Shown in pieces: positions 1 through 8,117 of a stretch of 51,503 nucleotides of DNA; the first letter of the stretch is position 1; each line of letters starts with the position of its first letter. Below the pieces are notes generated by a model, which worked only from the letters and a program-made list of their open reading frames with translations, was not told where the DNA came from and did not search any database. Origin of the DNA: Amycolatopsis acididurans. Lineage in GTDB: Bacteria > Actinomycetota > Actinomycetes > Mycobacteriales > Pseudonocardiaceae. The stretch spans positions 1-51,503 of the forward strand of contig NZ_JAAXLS010000047.1 of assembly GCF_012328925.1 (NCBI RefSeq). Direction: 5' to 3'. Both the position numbers and the translations under genes were made by a program.

Positions 1-653
1 CGGCCACGACCTTCTGGTCACTGCTGACCACCGGTGTGCTGTTCGTCAACGTCTGGGCGACGCTGTGGCGCCTGGCGCTCGGGTGGGTGATCGCCGCGGC
101 GATCAGTCTGCTCGTCGGGTTCTTGATGGCACGGGTGCGGGCCATCGAGGACCTGGTGCTGCCACTGGTCAGCGTGCTGCTGCCGATCCCGTCGATCGCG
201 TGGATTCCGTTGTTCATACTGTGGTTCGGCCTGGGCAACACGAGCGTGCTCATCCTGGTCGTGTTCTCCGCGACGCTGCCGATGACGCTGAACATGTGGA
301 CGGGCATGCGCTCGGTGCGGCCCATCTGGCTGCGCTCGGCGGCGTCGATGGGGGTGACCGGGTACCGGCTGTTCCGCAAGGTCGTGCTTCCCGGCTCACT
401 GCCCTTCGTGATGACCGGGTTCCGCATCGGCCTCGCGCAGGCATGGCGCGCGGTCGTGGCCGGCGAGATGATCGCGGCGACGCAACTCGGCCTCGGCATC
501 ATGATCTTCAACTCGCGTGAGTTCCTGCAGACCGACGTCATGCTCTCCGCGTTGCTGGTCATCGGGCCGCTGGGCTACCTGCTGGAAAAGGTGCTGTTCC
601 AGACGGTCGAGAACCACACGATCAAGCGGTGGGGGATGACCTCGGATGAATAG
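1..653 (+). CDS. NitT/TauT-type ABC transporter permease (5' truncated by window edge)
   Basis: The reading frame is open from base 3 with no convincing start, so the N-terminus lies outside the window; 216 residues are visible. It is a hydrophobic polytopic membrane protein of the SsuC/TauC/NrtB permease class. The cytoplasmic coupling loop is recognisable (WTGMRSVRP followed by RSAASMGVTGYRLFRKVVLPG, the EAA loop that contacts the ATPase). Such permeases form the membrane channel of importers for sulfonates, nitrate, pyrimidine precursors and similar small anions. Its stop overlaps the start of the ATPase gene by 8 bp, so the two are translationally coupled. The substrate-binding protein is presumably upstream, outside the window. 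The substrate cannot be deduced; the downstream genes suggest an organic acid or amide. Confidence 0.9.
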   Translation, partial: ATTFWSLLTTGVLFVNVWATLWRLALGWVIAAAISLLVGFLMARVRAIEDLVLPLVSVLLPIPSIAWIPLFILWFGLGNTSVLILVVFSATLPMTLNMWTGMRSVRPIWLRSAASMGVTGYRLFRKVVLPGSLPFVMTGFRIGLAQAWRAVVAGEMIAATQLGLGIMIFNSREFLQTDVMLSALLVIGPLGYLLEKVLFQTVENHTIKRWGMTSDE

Positions 654-1446
654 CGAAAGCGTGGCGGTGGAGCGCGAAACCGTGGTGGGCACAGGCATCG
701 AAGTGAGCGGGGTGAGCGTTGCCCTTGGCGAGGCGCGCAAGCGGATCCACGTGCTCGACGATGTCACGCTGCACATACCGAGGGGCGAGTTCTGGTGCAT
801 CATCGGGCCTTCCGGCTGCGGGAAGTCGACGTTGCTGTCCATGCTGGCGGGCTTCGTGCAGCCCTCGGTCGGGCGGATCACCCTCGCCGGCGAGCCGGTA
901 CGCAGCCCGAACCTGCGGCGCGCAGTGGTCTTTCAGGAGTACGCACTGTTTCCGTGGTTGACCGCTGTGCGGAACGTGGAGTTCGGCCTGGAGAGCCAGG
1001 GCGTGACCGCGGACCGCCGGGAGCGGGCGCTGGCGGTCCTGGAGCGGGTCGGGCTCGCGGATTTCGCCGACACCTACCCGCACGAGCTCAGCGGCGGCAT
1101 GCAGCAGCGGGTCGCGATAGCCCGGGCGCTCGCCTGTGAACCGGAGTTTCTGCTGATGGACGAACCGCTGGGCGCGCTCGACGCGCTGACCCGCGACCAG
1201 ATCCAGGAGCTGATCGGAAAGCTGTGGCAGCAGTTCGGGCAGACCGTCGTTTACGTCACGCACAACGTCTACGAGGCGGTCTATCTCGCCGACCGGGTGG
1301 TGGTGTTCACCGCGCGCCCCGGGAAGATCAAAAGCATCGTCGACATCGATATTCCGCGACCGCGCGACCCGGCGAATCCGCGATACGGCAAGCTCATCGC
1401 CCACCTGCGTGGCCTGCTCACCGGGGAGGTCTCCGGTGACACGTGA
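646..1446 (+). CDS. NitT/TauT-type ABC transporter ATPase
   Basis: A 266-residue nucleotide-binding subunit that energises the adjoining permease on the cytoplasmic face. The Walker A motif GPSGCGKST is at about residues 54-62, the Q-loop at FQEYALFPW, the ABC signature LSGGMQQRVAIARA near 148, Walker B LLMDEP near 170, and the H-loop at VTHNVYEA. The Q-loop wording and short C-terminus are typical of the SsuB/TauB/NrtD family. The ATG overlaps the end of the permease gene and the downstream dehydrogenase starts before this gene stops, so it is part of a tightly packed operon. The transported compound is not identifiable. Confidence 0.92.
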   Translation: MNSESVAVERETVVGTGIEVSGVSVALGEARKRIHVLDDVTLHIPRGEFWCIIGPSGCGKSTLLSMLAGFVQPSVGRITLAGEPVRSPNLRRAVVFQEYALFPWLTAVRNVEFGLESQGVTADRRERALAVLERVGLADFADTYPHELSGGMQQRVAIARALACEPEFLLMDEPLGALDALTRDQIQELIGKLWQQFGQTVVYVTHNVYEAVYLADRVVVFTARPGKIKSIVDIDIPRPRDPANPRYGKLIAHLRGLLTGEVSGDT

Positions 1447-2416
1447 CCGGAAGAAGATCCTCTGCAGCGCGGGCATGCCGGAGCTGGTGGCGACCAGGCT
1501 CGCGGCCTTCGGCGACGTGGTGCCCGTCGCGGACGACGAACTGGCGGCGCAGGCCGGGGAGTGCATCGCCGTCGCCGCCCGGGCCTCGACCCGGGTGAGC
1601 TCCGCGATCATCGAGGCGGCCCCGGCGTTGCGGGTGATCGGGCGCAGCGGGGTCGGTGTGGACAACGTCGATGTCGCCGCGGCGAGCGGGCGCGGTATCC
1701 CCGTCGTGATCACCCCGGGCGCGACCACCGCCGGCGTCGCCGAGGGCGCCATCGCACTGGTCCTCGCGCTCGCCAAGCGGTTGCCCACCCTCGATCACGC
1801 GGTGAAGGGCGGCACCTGGGCGACGCGGGACACGGCCGACATTCTCGACCTGGCCGGGTCCACGCTCGGCGTGGTCGGGCTCGGCCGGGTTGGCCGGCAC
1901 GTCTCCCGGCTCGCGCTGGCGCTCGGCTTCACAGTGCTGGGCCACGACCCGTTCCCGTCGCCGGAAATCCCCGACGGGATGCCGCTACTGGATCTCACCG
2001 CCCTCCTCGCGCGGTGTGATGTGGTGGTGCTCGCCGCAGCGCTCACCGGGCGCTCCCGGGCAATGATCGACGCCGGGATCCTGCGGAACTGCCGGCCCGG
2101 CCTGGTCCTGGTCAACGTCGGCCGGGGCGAGCTCGTGTCCTCGCTGGACGACCTTCACCAAGCCCTGCAGGCGGGCCGGCTCGGGGGAGTCGGGCTCGAC
2201 GTCTTCCCACGCGAGCCGCCGGAGACGTCCCACCCACTGTTTCGCGACGAGCGCGTCCTGGCGTCCCCGCACGCGCTCGCGTTCACCAGGCAGGGGCGCG
2301 TGGCGATCTTCGAGGAGATGGCCGAGGGCATGGCCGAGGTCCTCTCCGGCCGCCGAGCCCGCCACGTGGCCGATCCAGCAGTGTATGAGTCCCGGAAGGG
2401 GGCGGTTCCGTCGTGA
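1436..2416 (+). CDS. D-2-hydroxyacid dehydrogenase (phosphoglycerate dehydrogenase-like)
   Basis: A 326-residue member of the D-isomer-specific 2-hydroxyacid dehydrogenase family, which interconverts 2-hydroxy and 2-keto acids with NAD(P). The dinucleotide fold has GLGRVGRHVSRLALALGF. The catalytic Arg (NVGRGEL), Glu (PREPPE) and His (SPHALAFT) are all present. No ACT/serine-binding domain follows, so it is not a full-length regulated SerA. I prefer the GTG at 1436, which overlaps the ATPase stop by 11 bp; an in-frame GTG at 1409 would add nine poor residues. Lying between a transporter and catabolic genes, it probably oxidises or reduces a pathway hydroxyacid rather than making serine. Substrate unknown. 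Confidence 0.85.
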   Translation: MTRDRKKILCSAGMPELVATRLAAFGDVVPVADDELAAQAGECIAVAARASTRVSSAIIEAAPALRVIGRSGVGVDNVDVAAASGRGIPVVITPGATTAGVAEGAIALVLALAKRLPTLDHAVKGGTWATRDTADILDLAGSTLGVVGLGRVGRHVSRLALALGFTVLGHDPFPSPEIPDGMPLLDLTALLARCDVVVLAAALTGRSRAMIDAGILRNCRPGLVLVNVGRGELVSSLDDLHQALQAGRLGGVGLDVFPREPPETSHPLFRDERVLASPHALAFTRQGRVAIFEEMAEGMAEVLSGRRARHVADPAVYESRKGAVPS

Positions 2417-3723
2417 AGGCTCTCACCTGTGGCCGTGTCGTCGTCGGTGACGGCGCGGTGGTCGAAGGCCCCTGCGTCGTCCTCGTCGAGGACGGCCGCC
2501 TCGAAGCGGTGGGTACCGCCGAAGACGTGCCGATTCCCGGCGACGCGGAGATCATCGACGCGAGCGACCGGACGGTCATTCCCGGACTGATCGACTGCCA
2601 CCTCCACCTGACCCAGTGGAACGTGCTGACCTTCGACAACTACCGCGTCGCGGCCTTCGAGATCAGCCCGCAGCTGCAACAGCTCTACGCTCTGCTGCAC
2701 GCACAGATGTGCCTGGACATGGGCTTCACCACCCTGCGCGACCTGGGCGGGAACGGTTACGCCGGTTCGCTGGCGGCCGAGATGGTCGCCGTGCGCGACG
2801 CGATCAACCTCGGCATTCACGCCGGCCCGCGGCTCGTGGTCGCCGGGTTCACCGTCGCCACCGGCTCCCACCTCGACCTCATCATGCCGCGTAACGCGAT
2901 CCGGGCTCCCGGGGTCACCGCGGATGGGCCGTGGGGGTTGCGTGAGCTCGCGCGCAGGCACCTGCGCACGGGCGTGGACCTGCTCAAGACCTGCGCGTCC
3001 GGTGGTGGCGGCACGGACAAGGAGGAGCCGGACGTCCGCAACATGACGCAGAAGGAACTCGACGCCATCGCCGACGAGGCGCACGCGGCGAACAAACGGT
3101 GCGCCTGTCACGCCTTCACGCCCGAGGCCCAGAAAATGGCCATGCGTGCCCGCGTGGACTCGCTCGAACACTGTGTCTTCACCGACGACGAAGCGGTGAA
3201 GATGATCCTCGACACCGGCACACCGCTGGTGCCTACCTTGGCCCACCGCAGCGACAAGGCGATCGAGCAGCGCCGCGCGGCCGGCACGCCCGAGTTCGTC
3301 TTGGAGAAGATGAAGCGGATCCAGCCCCTCTGCTGGGAGACGTTCCAGCGCCTGCATGCCGCCGGCGTGACGATGGCGATGGGCACCGACACGCAGATCG
3401 ACCCGGACATGGGCGGCAACGCCTACGAGCTGGAGATCTACACCGAACTCGGGATGAGCCCGGCGGAAGCGCTGGCGACCGCGACGAAGAACGCCGCCGA
3501 CGTGCTGGGGATCGCCGCCGGCACGGGGACGCTGGAAGCCGGCAAGACCGCCGATCTCGTGGCCCTGTTCCGTAACCCGCTCGACGACATCACGGTGCTG
3601 CAGGAGCGCCGGTCGATCGAGCTGGTGATGAAGGACGGCTCGGTCGTCGTCGACCGCAGGCCGGGGCATCCGACCCGCTCCGCCGTCCACCGCGAAGCCT
3701 GGGACTGGGCCAAACCGTGCTGA
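2413..3723 (+). CDS. Metal-dependent amidohydrolase (Xaa-Pro dipeptidase/imidazolonepropionase-like)
   Basis: A 436-residue amidohydrolase-superfamily enzyme. Metal ligands are visible: the HxH of strand 1 (DCHLHLTQW), a candidate carboxylated Lys (LLKTCASGGGGT), His in CACHAFTPEA, His in SLEHCVF, and the strand-8 Asp (MGTDTQ). The flanking beta-sandwich segments (VLVEDGRLEAVGTAEDVPIPG at the N-terminus and TGTLEAGKTADLVAL near the C-terminus) are typical of the imidazolonepropionase/Xaa-Pro dipeptidase group, which hydrolyses amide or lactam C-N bonds. The GTG start overlaps the preceding stop (GTGA), with GGAAGGGGG about 9 bases upstream. In this operon it may open or deacylate an imported amide; that role is inference. 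Confidence 0.87.
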   Translation: MKALTCGRVVVGDGAVVEGPCVVLVEDGRLEAVGTAEDVPIPGDAEIIDASDRTVIPGLIDCHLHLTQWNVLTFDNYRVAAFEISPQLQQLYALLHAQMCLDMGFTTLRDLGGNGYAGSLAAEMVAVRDAINLGIHAGPRLVVAGFTVATGSHLDLIMPRNAIRAPGVTADGPWGLRELARRHLRTGVDLLKTCASGGGGTDKEEPDVRNMTQKELDAIADEAHAANKRCACHAFTPEAQKMAMRARVDSLEHCVFTDDEAVKMILDTGTPLVPTLAHRSDKAIEQRRAAGTPEFVLEKMKRIQPLCWETFQRLHAAGVTMAMGTDTQIDPDMGGNAYELEIYTELGMSPAEALATATKNAADVLGIAAGTGTLEAGKTADLVALFRNPLDDITVLQERRSIELVMKDGSVVVDRRPGHPTRSAVHREAWDWAKPC

Positions 3724-3746
3724 GTTGAAACAGGGATGCGTAAGCC

Positions 3747-4709
3747 ATGGAGATGGAACATCGTCGTCTGGGCAATACCGGCTTCCGCGTGTCCGCGCTC
3801 GGGCTCGGTGGCAACGCGTTCGGTGGGCGCGCCGACGCTCGATCCGCGCGGAACATCCTCGATCGCGCGCTCGCGGCGGGCATCACCCTCGTCGACACCG
3901 CAGACTCCTATGCCGGTCAAGAGTCCGAGCGCATCCTCGGCGAAGCGCTGACCGGCCGTCGCGATCAGGTGGTCCTCGCCAGCAAGGGCGGCTCCCAGGT
4001 GGGCGCGGGGCCCAACGACCATGGCGCGACCCGGCACCACCTCATCGCCGCCCTCGACGGCAGCCTCCGCCGGTTGCGCACCGACTACCTCGATCTGTAC
4101 ACGGTGCACTTCGCCGATCCGGAGACCGGCGACGAGGAGACTCTGTCCGCATTGGAGGCGATGGTCTCCGCAGGCAAGGTCCGGTACGTGTGCGCCTCCA
4201 ACTACCCCGCCTGGCGGGTGTGCCGGGCACTGTGGACCAGCGACCGCCGCGGCCTCGTCCGGTTCCAGGCCGTCCAGGCCAGCTACTCGCTGGTCGACCG
4301 CACCGTGGAACTGGAGACGCAGCCGCTCTGCCTGGATCAGGGCGTCGGCATCATCGCATTCTGGCCGCTCGGTGGCGGGCTGCTGAGCGGCAAGTACGCG
4401 CCCGGGGAGAACCCGCCTCCGGGGTCGCGCGCACTGACCCAGCCCATCTTCCGGCGCAGCTTCACCCCGCAGCGGCTGGAACTGGCACGCGAACTCCGGT
4501 GCATCGCCGAACAACGCGGCGAGACGCCCGGCGCGCTGGCGCTCGCCTGGGTGCTGCGCCGACCCGGCATCAGTTCCGTCCTCGTCGGCGCGACCCGGGT
4601 TGAGCAGCTCGAGCAGAACCTGCGATGCCTGGCCGTGGAGTTCGATGACGAACTGATGGAGCAGCTCGACTCGTTGAGCGCCGCGTCGCGATGGACACCC
4701 TTCCGATGA
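3747..4709 (+). CDS. Aldo/keto reductase
   Basis: A 320-residue NAD(P)H-dependent reductase with a TIM-barrel fold. The catalytic tetrad is visible: Asp and Tyr in VDTADSYAGQESE, Lys in LASKGG, and His in YTVHFADP. The C-terminal cofactor segment SVLVGATRVEQLEQNL is present. The N-terminus MEMEHRRLGNTGFRVSALGLG matches the YajO/Gcy-type subfamily. It lies 23 bp after the amidohydrolase and its stop overlaps the next start (ATGA), so it is co-transcribed. It would reduce an aldehyde or ketone, or oxidise the reverse substrate. The physiological substrate is not predictable. Confidence 0.9.
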   Translation: MEMEHRRLGNTGFRVSALGLGGNAFGGRADARSARNILDRALAAGITLVDTADSYAGQESERILGEALTGRRDQVVLASKGGSQVGAGPNDHGATRHHLIAALDGSLRRLRTDYLDLYTVHFADPETGDEETLSALEAMVSAGKVRYVCASNYPAWRVCRALWTSDRRGLVRFQAVQASYSLVDRTVELETQPLCLDQGVGIIAFWPLGGGLLSGKYAPGENPPPGSRALTQPIFRRSFTPQRLELARELRCIAEQRGETPGALALAWVLRRPGISSVLVGATRVEQLEQNLRCLAVEFDDELMEQLDSLSAASRWTPFR

Positions 4710-5491
4710 CCGGGGCGCAACTCGAAGGCCGTACCGCGGTGGTGGCCGGCGGAGGCGGTGGCATCGGCAGTGCGGTCGTGCGGCTGTTCGCCCAGCACGG
4801 CGCGACCGTGCACGCACTCGGCCGCAACCGGCAGGCGCTCGCCGCGGCCGTGCCGCCCGAGTTTCTCGACTCGCGTCACGTAGTTCCCCACACCGTCGAC
4901 GTCACCGACGAGGAGGTCGTCCATGAGTGCCTCGCCGGCATCCACGACACGACCGACATCCATGTCCTGGTGTCCGTGGTCGGGGTGAACGTGCCCAACC
5001 GCCGGCTCGGCGACCTCACCACCCGGGACTGGGACGCCATCCTGCGGAGCAATCTCGACAGCTGCTTCTACCTGATCCATGCCGCGCTGCCGGCATTGCG
5101 GCGGACGAGCGGCACGGGGATCTTCATCGGCAGTGCCTCAGCCTACTGGCCCAACGGATCAGGCGCGGCGTACCAGGCGGCCAAGCTCGGCCTGCTCGGG
5201 CTGACCCGGGCCGCGAGCTATGACGAACACACCCGCGGCGTCCGGTTCACCACGATCTCTCCCGGTCTGGTCGACACCCCACACCTCGCCCGGCGCGCCA
5301 CCCCGCCCAGCGCCACGGCCCGCGCCGCCAGTCTGCGACCCGAGGATGTCGCCGGCGCCTGCCTCTACATCGCCTCCCTGCCCGCGACCGTGCACGTTCC
5401 CGAGATGGTCATGCTGCCGACCGCGTTGCAGGCACCCGGCAAGACCGAGATCCCGGACGCGCCGTCCCGGCCAACGTCACCATCGTCGTGA
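4706..5491 (+). CDS. Short-chain dehydrogenase/reductase (SDR)
   Basis: A 261-residue classical SDR. It has the glycine-rich cofactor motif (AGGGGGIGSAVVRLF) near the N-terminus, a modified NNAG region (VSVVGVN), the catalytic Ser in FIGSASAYWP and Tyr-x3-Lys in AAYQAAKLG. The VSVVG segment departs from the usual NNAG. I chose the ATG at 4706 because it forms an ATGA overlap with the aldo/keto reductase stop; an in-frame ATG at 4691 would add five residues without a clear ribosome-binding site. The C-terminus is Pro/Ser-rich and probably disordered. It would oxidise an alcohol or reduce a ketone of the operon's substrate. Confidence 0.87.
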   Translation: MTGAQLEGRTAVVAGGGGGIGSAVVRLFAQHGATVHALGRNRQALAAAVPPEFLDSRHVVPHTVDVTDEEVVHECLAGIHDTTDIHVLVSVVGVNVPNRRLGDLTTRDWDAILRSNLDSCFYLIHAALPALRRTSGTGIFIGSASAYWPNGSGAAYQAAKLGLLGLTRAASYDEHTRGVRFTTISPGLVDTPHLARRATPPSATARAASLRPEDVAGACLYIASLPATVHVPEMVMLPTALQAPGKTEIPDAPSRPTSPSS

Positions 5492-5502
5492 AGGGGACCA
5501 CG

Positions 5503-6261
5503 ATGTCGCTTCGCGAACTGATCGAGAAGAAGACCGTCACCTACGGCGGCTGGTGCTCCCTCCCGTCACCGCTGGTCGCCGAGGTGCTCGGCCGCGCCGG
5601 TTTCGACTGGATCTGCGTGGACTGCCAGCACGGCTTCGTCAACGACGAGACGCTCGTCGGCATGCTGCAGGCCCTCGACGCGGCCGGCCGGCCCGGCCTG
5701 GTCCGGGTCCGCTGGAACGATCCCGCGGCCATCATGAAGGCACTCGACGCCGGCGCGCAGGGTGTGCTCGTCCCGATGGTGAACTCCCCCGAGGATGCCG
5801 CCCGCGCCGCCCAGGCCTGCCGCTACCCGCCGGCGGGCATTCGAAGCTGGGGACTCAGCCGACATGTCCTGGGCCGGCCCTACGATCCGGCCTCGGCCAA
5901 CCATGACACCGTTTGCGCGATCCAGATCGAAACCACCGGCGGACTCCGAGCCGCGAAGGAGATCCTCGCCGTCCCCGGTATCGACGTCGCCTATGTCGGT
6001 CCGGCCGATCTCGCGGTCTCCGCAGGCATCGCCCCCACCTTCGACGTGACCGATCCGCAACACGAGCAGATGATCAACACCGTCCTGCGCGCCTGTCTCG
6101 ACCAGGGAACCGTGCCGGGAATACACGCACCCAGCCAGGCCGCGGCCACCCGGTGGCGCGACGCCGGCTTCCGGCTCATTACCGCGGCCACCGACATCGG
6201 CTACCTGCGTGCCGGAGCACACGCAACCCTGCACGCCCTGGACCCTGGACCAGTGCCGTGA
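5503..6261 (+). CDS. HpcH/HpaI-family aldolase (2-keto-3-deoxy acid aldolase-like)
   Basis: A 252-residue class II aldolase-type TIM barrel of the HpaI/RhmA/GarL family, which splits 2-keto-3-deoxy or 4-hydroxy-2-keto acids into pyruvate plus an aldehyde using a divalent metal. Family landmarks are FDWICVDCQHGF (base and phosphate-loop region), GVLVPMVNSPEDA, the metal Glu in IQIETTGGL, and the metal Asp in VGPADLAVSAG. The ATG at 5503 has AAGGGG at 5491-5496 just upstream. A GTG at 5488, overlapping the SDR stop, is the alternative start. It is the last gene of the left operon, consistent with terminal carbon-carbon cleavage after redox steps. Confidence 0.87.
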   Translation: MSLRELIEKKTVTYGGWCSLPSPLVAEVLGRAGFDWICVDCQHGFVNDETLVGMLQALDAAGRPGLVRVRWNDPAAIMKALDAGAQGVLVPMVNSPEDAARAAQACRYPPAGIRSWGLSRHVLGRPYDPASANHDTVCAIQIETTGGLRAAKEILAVPGIDVAYVGPADLAVSAGIAPTFDVTDPQHEQMINTVLRACLDQGTVPGIHAPSQAAATRWRDAGFRLITAATDIGYLRAGAHATLHALDPGPVP

Positions 6262-6273
6262 ACCAGTTCACGG
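6256..6273 (+). terminator. Hairpin over the aldolase stop codon
   Basis: A perfect 8-bp inverted repeat, CCGTGAAC-CA-GTTCACGG, spans the TGA at 6259-6261. A second GC-rich imperfect repeat follows at about 6273-6292. There is no T-tract, as is usual in high-GC actinobacteria. It is a candidate transcription end for the left operon. The remaining bases up to 6416 contain no gene I can support. Confidence 0.4.
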
Positions 6274-6416
6274 GACCGGCACCGGCGTTCCGGAGAGGAG
6301 CAGCGCGGACGCATCGTGGCGGATTCCCATTTCGAGCTGAAGTCCAAAGGGGAAAACCCGTCCTCATTCTCAGCGTGAACCGACAAGGATGGGTGCCCAC
6401 GTCGCAGGGGTCGATA

Positions 6417-6995
6417 TCAGCCGTACGAGAGCGGCAGAGTGACGCCGAACGCCATCAAGACCGCCATTGCGGCGAAGCAGGCGCCGACCAGCAGGTCGGT
6501 ATTGACTTTCGGGATGTAGTTGATGAAGTGCGCCACCGTGCGGCCGATCTGGTGGCCGGCAAGCGACATCAGGAAGGTCATGCTGCCGAACAGAATGGGC
6601 GCGAGCCAAGGACTGTATCCGGCAACGCCCAGTGCCGCGCCCGCGGCGATGTTGTCGACGCTCAGCGGAATCGGCAGCCCCCACCGTGCCCACTTCAGGT
6701 TCGGATCCGCGCTCTCCGGAGACCTCAGCGCACGAACGACGAGGAACAGCCCGTACACGCCCAAGCCGATCATGACAATCGTATTGGTCGTGTCGTCGTC
6801 GATCAGGTCGCCGAGAGCGTCTCCGATCAGCAGCCCGACCAGCGGTGCGACAGCGTCCCACAATCCGAAGATGGCGGATGTCTTGACCGACTGGACAATC
6901 GTCGGCTTGAGGCCTCCCAGCACGAGTGAACTGCGGAAGTTGTCAAGACTCAGAACGAACCCGATCGCAAGCAATCCGAACATCGAGAATTCCAT
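6417..6995 (-). CDS. mntP: MntP-like manganese efflux / DUF204 membrane protein
   Basis: A 192-residue, very hydrophobic protein with about six membrane segments. Two internally similar halves each carry an acidic residue in a membrane helix: SLDNFRSSLVLGG in the first and SVDNIAAGAALG in the second. This repeated (S)xDN arrangement is the hallmark of MntP/DUF204 exporters, which pump Mn(II) from the cytoplasm. Start codons at 6995 and 6983 are both plausible; 6995 gives the usual family length. No yybP-ykoY-type Mn riboswitch is recognisable upstream. It stands alone on the minus strand between catabolic operons and appears unrelated to them. Confidence 0.8.
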   Translation of the reverse strand: MEFSMFGLLAIGFVLSLDNFRSSLVLGGLKPTIVQSVKTSAIFGLWDAVAPLVGLLIGDALGDLIDDDTTNTIVMIGLGVYGLFLVVRALRSPESADPNLKWARWGLPIPLSVDNIAAGAALGVAGYSPWLAPILFGSMTFLMSLAGHQIGRTVAHFINYIPKVNTDLLVGACFAAMAVLMAFGVTLPLSYG

Positions 6996-7188
6996 TCTTC
7001 GGTCTGAGTGGGCAGGCAATCTACGGTCGATAACATGGAAGGCATCTGTGGTCCCGCGTAAGCCTTCCTGGCGGAAGATTCTCTGATCATCGCCAATGAA
7101 CATTCAATGAACGCGGGACGGACGGCGGAAATCTGGAGTCCATCAACGGGCGGGGCGCGATGAACGGTGTCGCTACGCCACGAGGTGA
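6996..7188. other. Intergenic stretch without recognisable gene
   Basis: This is the 5' side of the MntP-like gene and, on the other strand, the upstream flank of a monooxygenase remnant. Base composition is less GC-rich than the genes around it. I see no convincing open frame, operator copy or RNA structure. A promoter for the MntP-like gene must lie here but cannot be pinpointed. Confidence 0.4.
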
Positions 7189-7690
7189 ACCCGTTGCTTC
7201 CTGAATGGAGAAAACGGACATATCATCTGTGTCGACCGTTGTGAGCGAGTCCGAGCAGGAATCCATTCGCGCGGAATCTACTTCCTCACCGACACCGGCA
7301 CGGCGTTGATCTGGACACGTCCCGACCATCGCTGGGTCATCGGCCTGCCTGACACCGCCGAGGACGGCGATCCACAGCAGACAGTGCGTGACGTGCTCGG
7401 GATCGGCGACCTTCCGGTCGAAGTGCTCGGCGCCAACCGCTGGACAGCCGCCGCCCAGACCGCGGTGCGTTACTCCCAGGGCCTGGTCTTCCTCGCCGGG
7501 GACGCACCCGCCCGGCGCCGACTACCAGCCCAGCGCGGCCCCCGCTTGCCGAGCCCCCACCTCTGGCTCGACTCCGGTACCTCGACCATCGACCTGTTCG
7601 GCCGCGACCTCGTTCTGCTCACCGCCCCCGGCGCGGCGTGGCGCGCCGCCGCCGGCTCTTCCCGCGCACGAGGGATGCCGGTCATGCAGC
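7189..7690 (+). pseudogene. Remnant of class A FAD-dependent monooxygenase (C-terminal part)
   Basis: Conceptual translation gives recognisable pieces of a PheA/TfdB/MhpA-like aromatic-ring hydroxylase: ALIWTRPDHRWVIGLPD, VEVLGANRWTAAAQTA, then YSQGLVFLAGDAP, which is the FAD-binding GD motif. After GDAP the roughly 100 residues expected (HxFPPxGGxGLNTG and the following helices) are missing. The sequence resumes in another frame with DYQPSAAPACRAP and then back in the first frame with PHLWLDSGTSTIDLFGRDL, both typical of the C-terminal thioredoxin-like domain. The N-terminal FAD fold is absent. It is therefore a deleted, frameshifted relic. Family assignment is from motif memory, not a search. 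Confidence 0.7.
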
Positions 7691-7834
7691 CATCTCATCA
7701 CCAATCCCGCTTGGCCCGGCTGCTACGGCGTCACGTCCGCGGGCGCTGTCCAACGACGCCCGCGCCGGGCCAGCTCACACATCAGGACCAATTACTCACC
7801 GCCCTGAAAACCAGCACCGCATTCTCGGAGTACC

Positions 7835-8100
7835 TCAGAAGTTTGTGCAGCGGTAGCTCGACGCGAGGGCCGGGTCACCGTGGCCGTTGTAGCGAGACAC
7901 CTGCGGGAGCGGGCACAGGTCCTGCGACGCCGAGCCGTCGAGGGCGGTCGCGGCCAGCGTGGCCGGAGCCTTGCCGTGCTCGACCGAATCCACCGGCGCA
8001 CCCGGCGGGTTCACCGGCTGCGCACCCGCGCCGCCACCACAGTGCTGCGCACCGGGGCGAGGAACAGGCGATAGAAGTCGTTCACGCGCAGGGCTGCACG
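7835..8100 (-). pseudogene. Remnant of tannase/feruloyl esterase (C-terminal end, frameshifted)
   Basis: On the minus strand one frame reads VNDFYRLFLAP. The next frame continues RPGAQHCGGGAGA and then DLCPLPQVSRYNGHGDP, ending in SSYRCTNF and a stop. Together these match the C-terminal signature of the tannase/feruloyl esterase family: FYRLFLxPGMxHCGGGxGP with the catalytic His, then LCPxPQxxxYxGxGD. Removing one G (CCGGTGCG where CCGGGTGCG is expected, near 8055) explains the frame change. Only about 85 residues survive, directly behind the SDR stop at 8118. The intact enzyme would hydrolyse aromatic esters extracellularly. Confidence 0.72.
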
Positions 8101-8117
8101 ACCGGTGCACAGGCCTT

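Noticed and set aside
6996..7120. Mn-sensing yybP-ykoY riboswitch before the MntP-like gene
   Set aside because: I looked for the conserved loop sequences of that riboswitch on the minus strand and could not find them.
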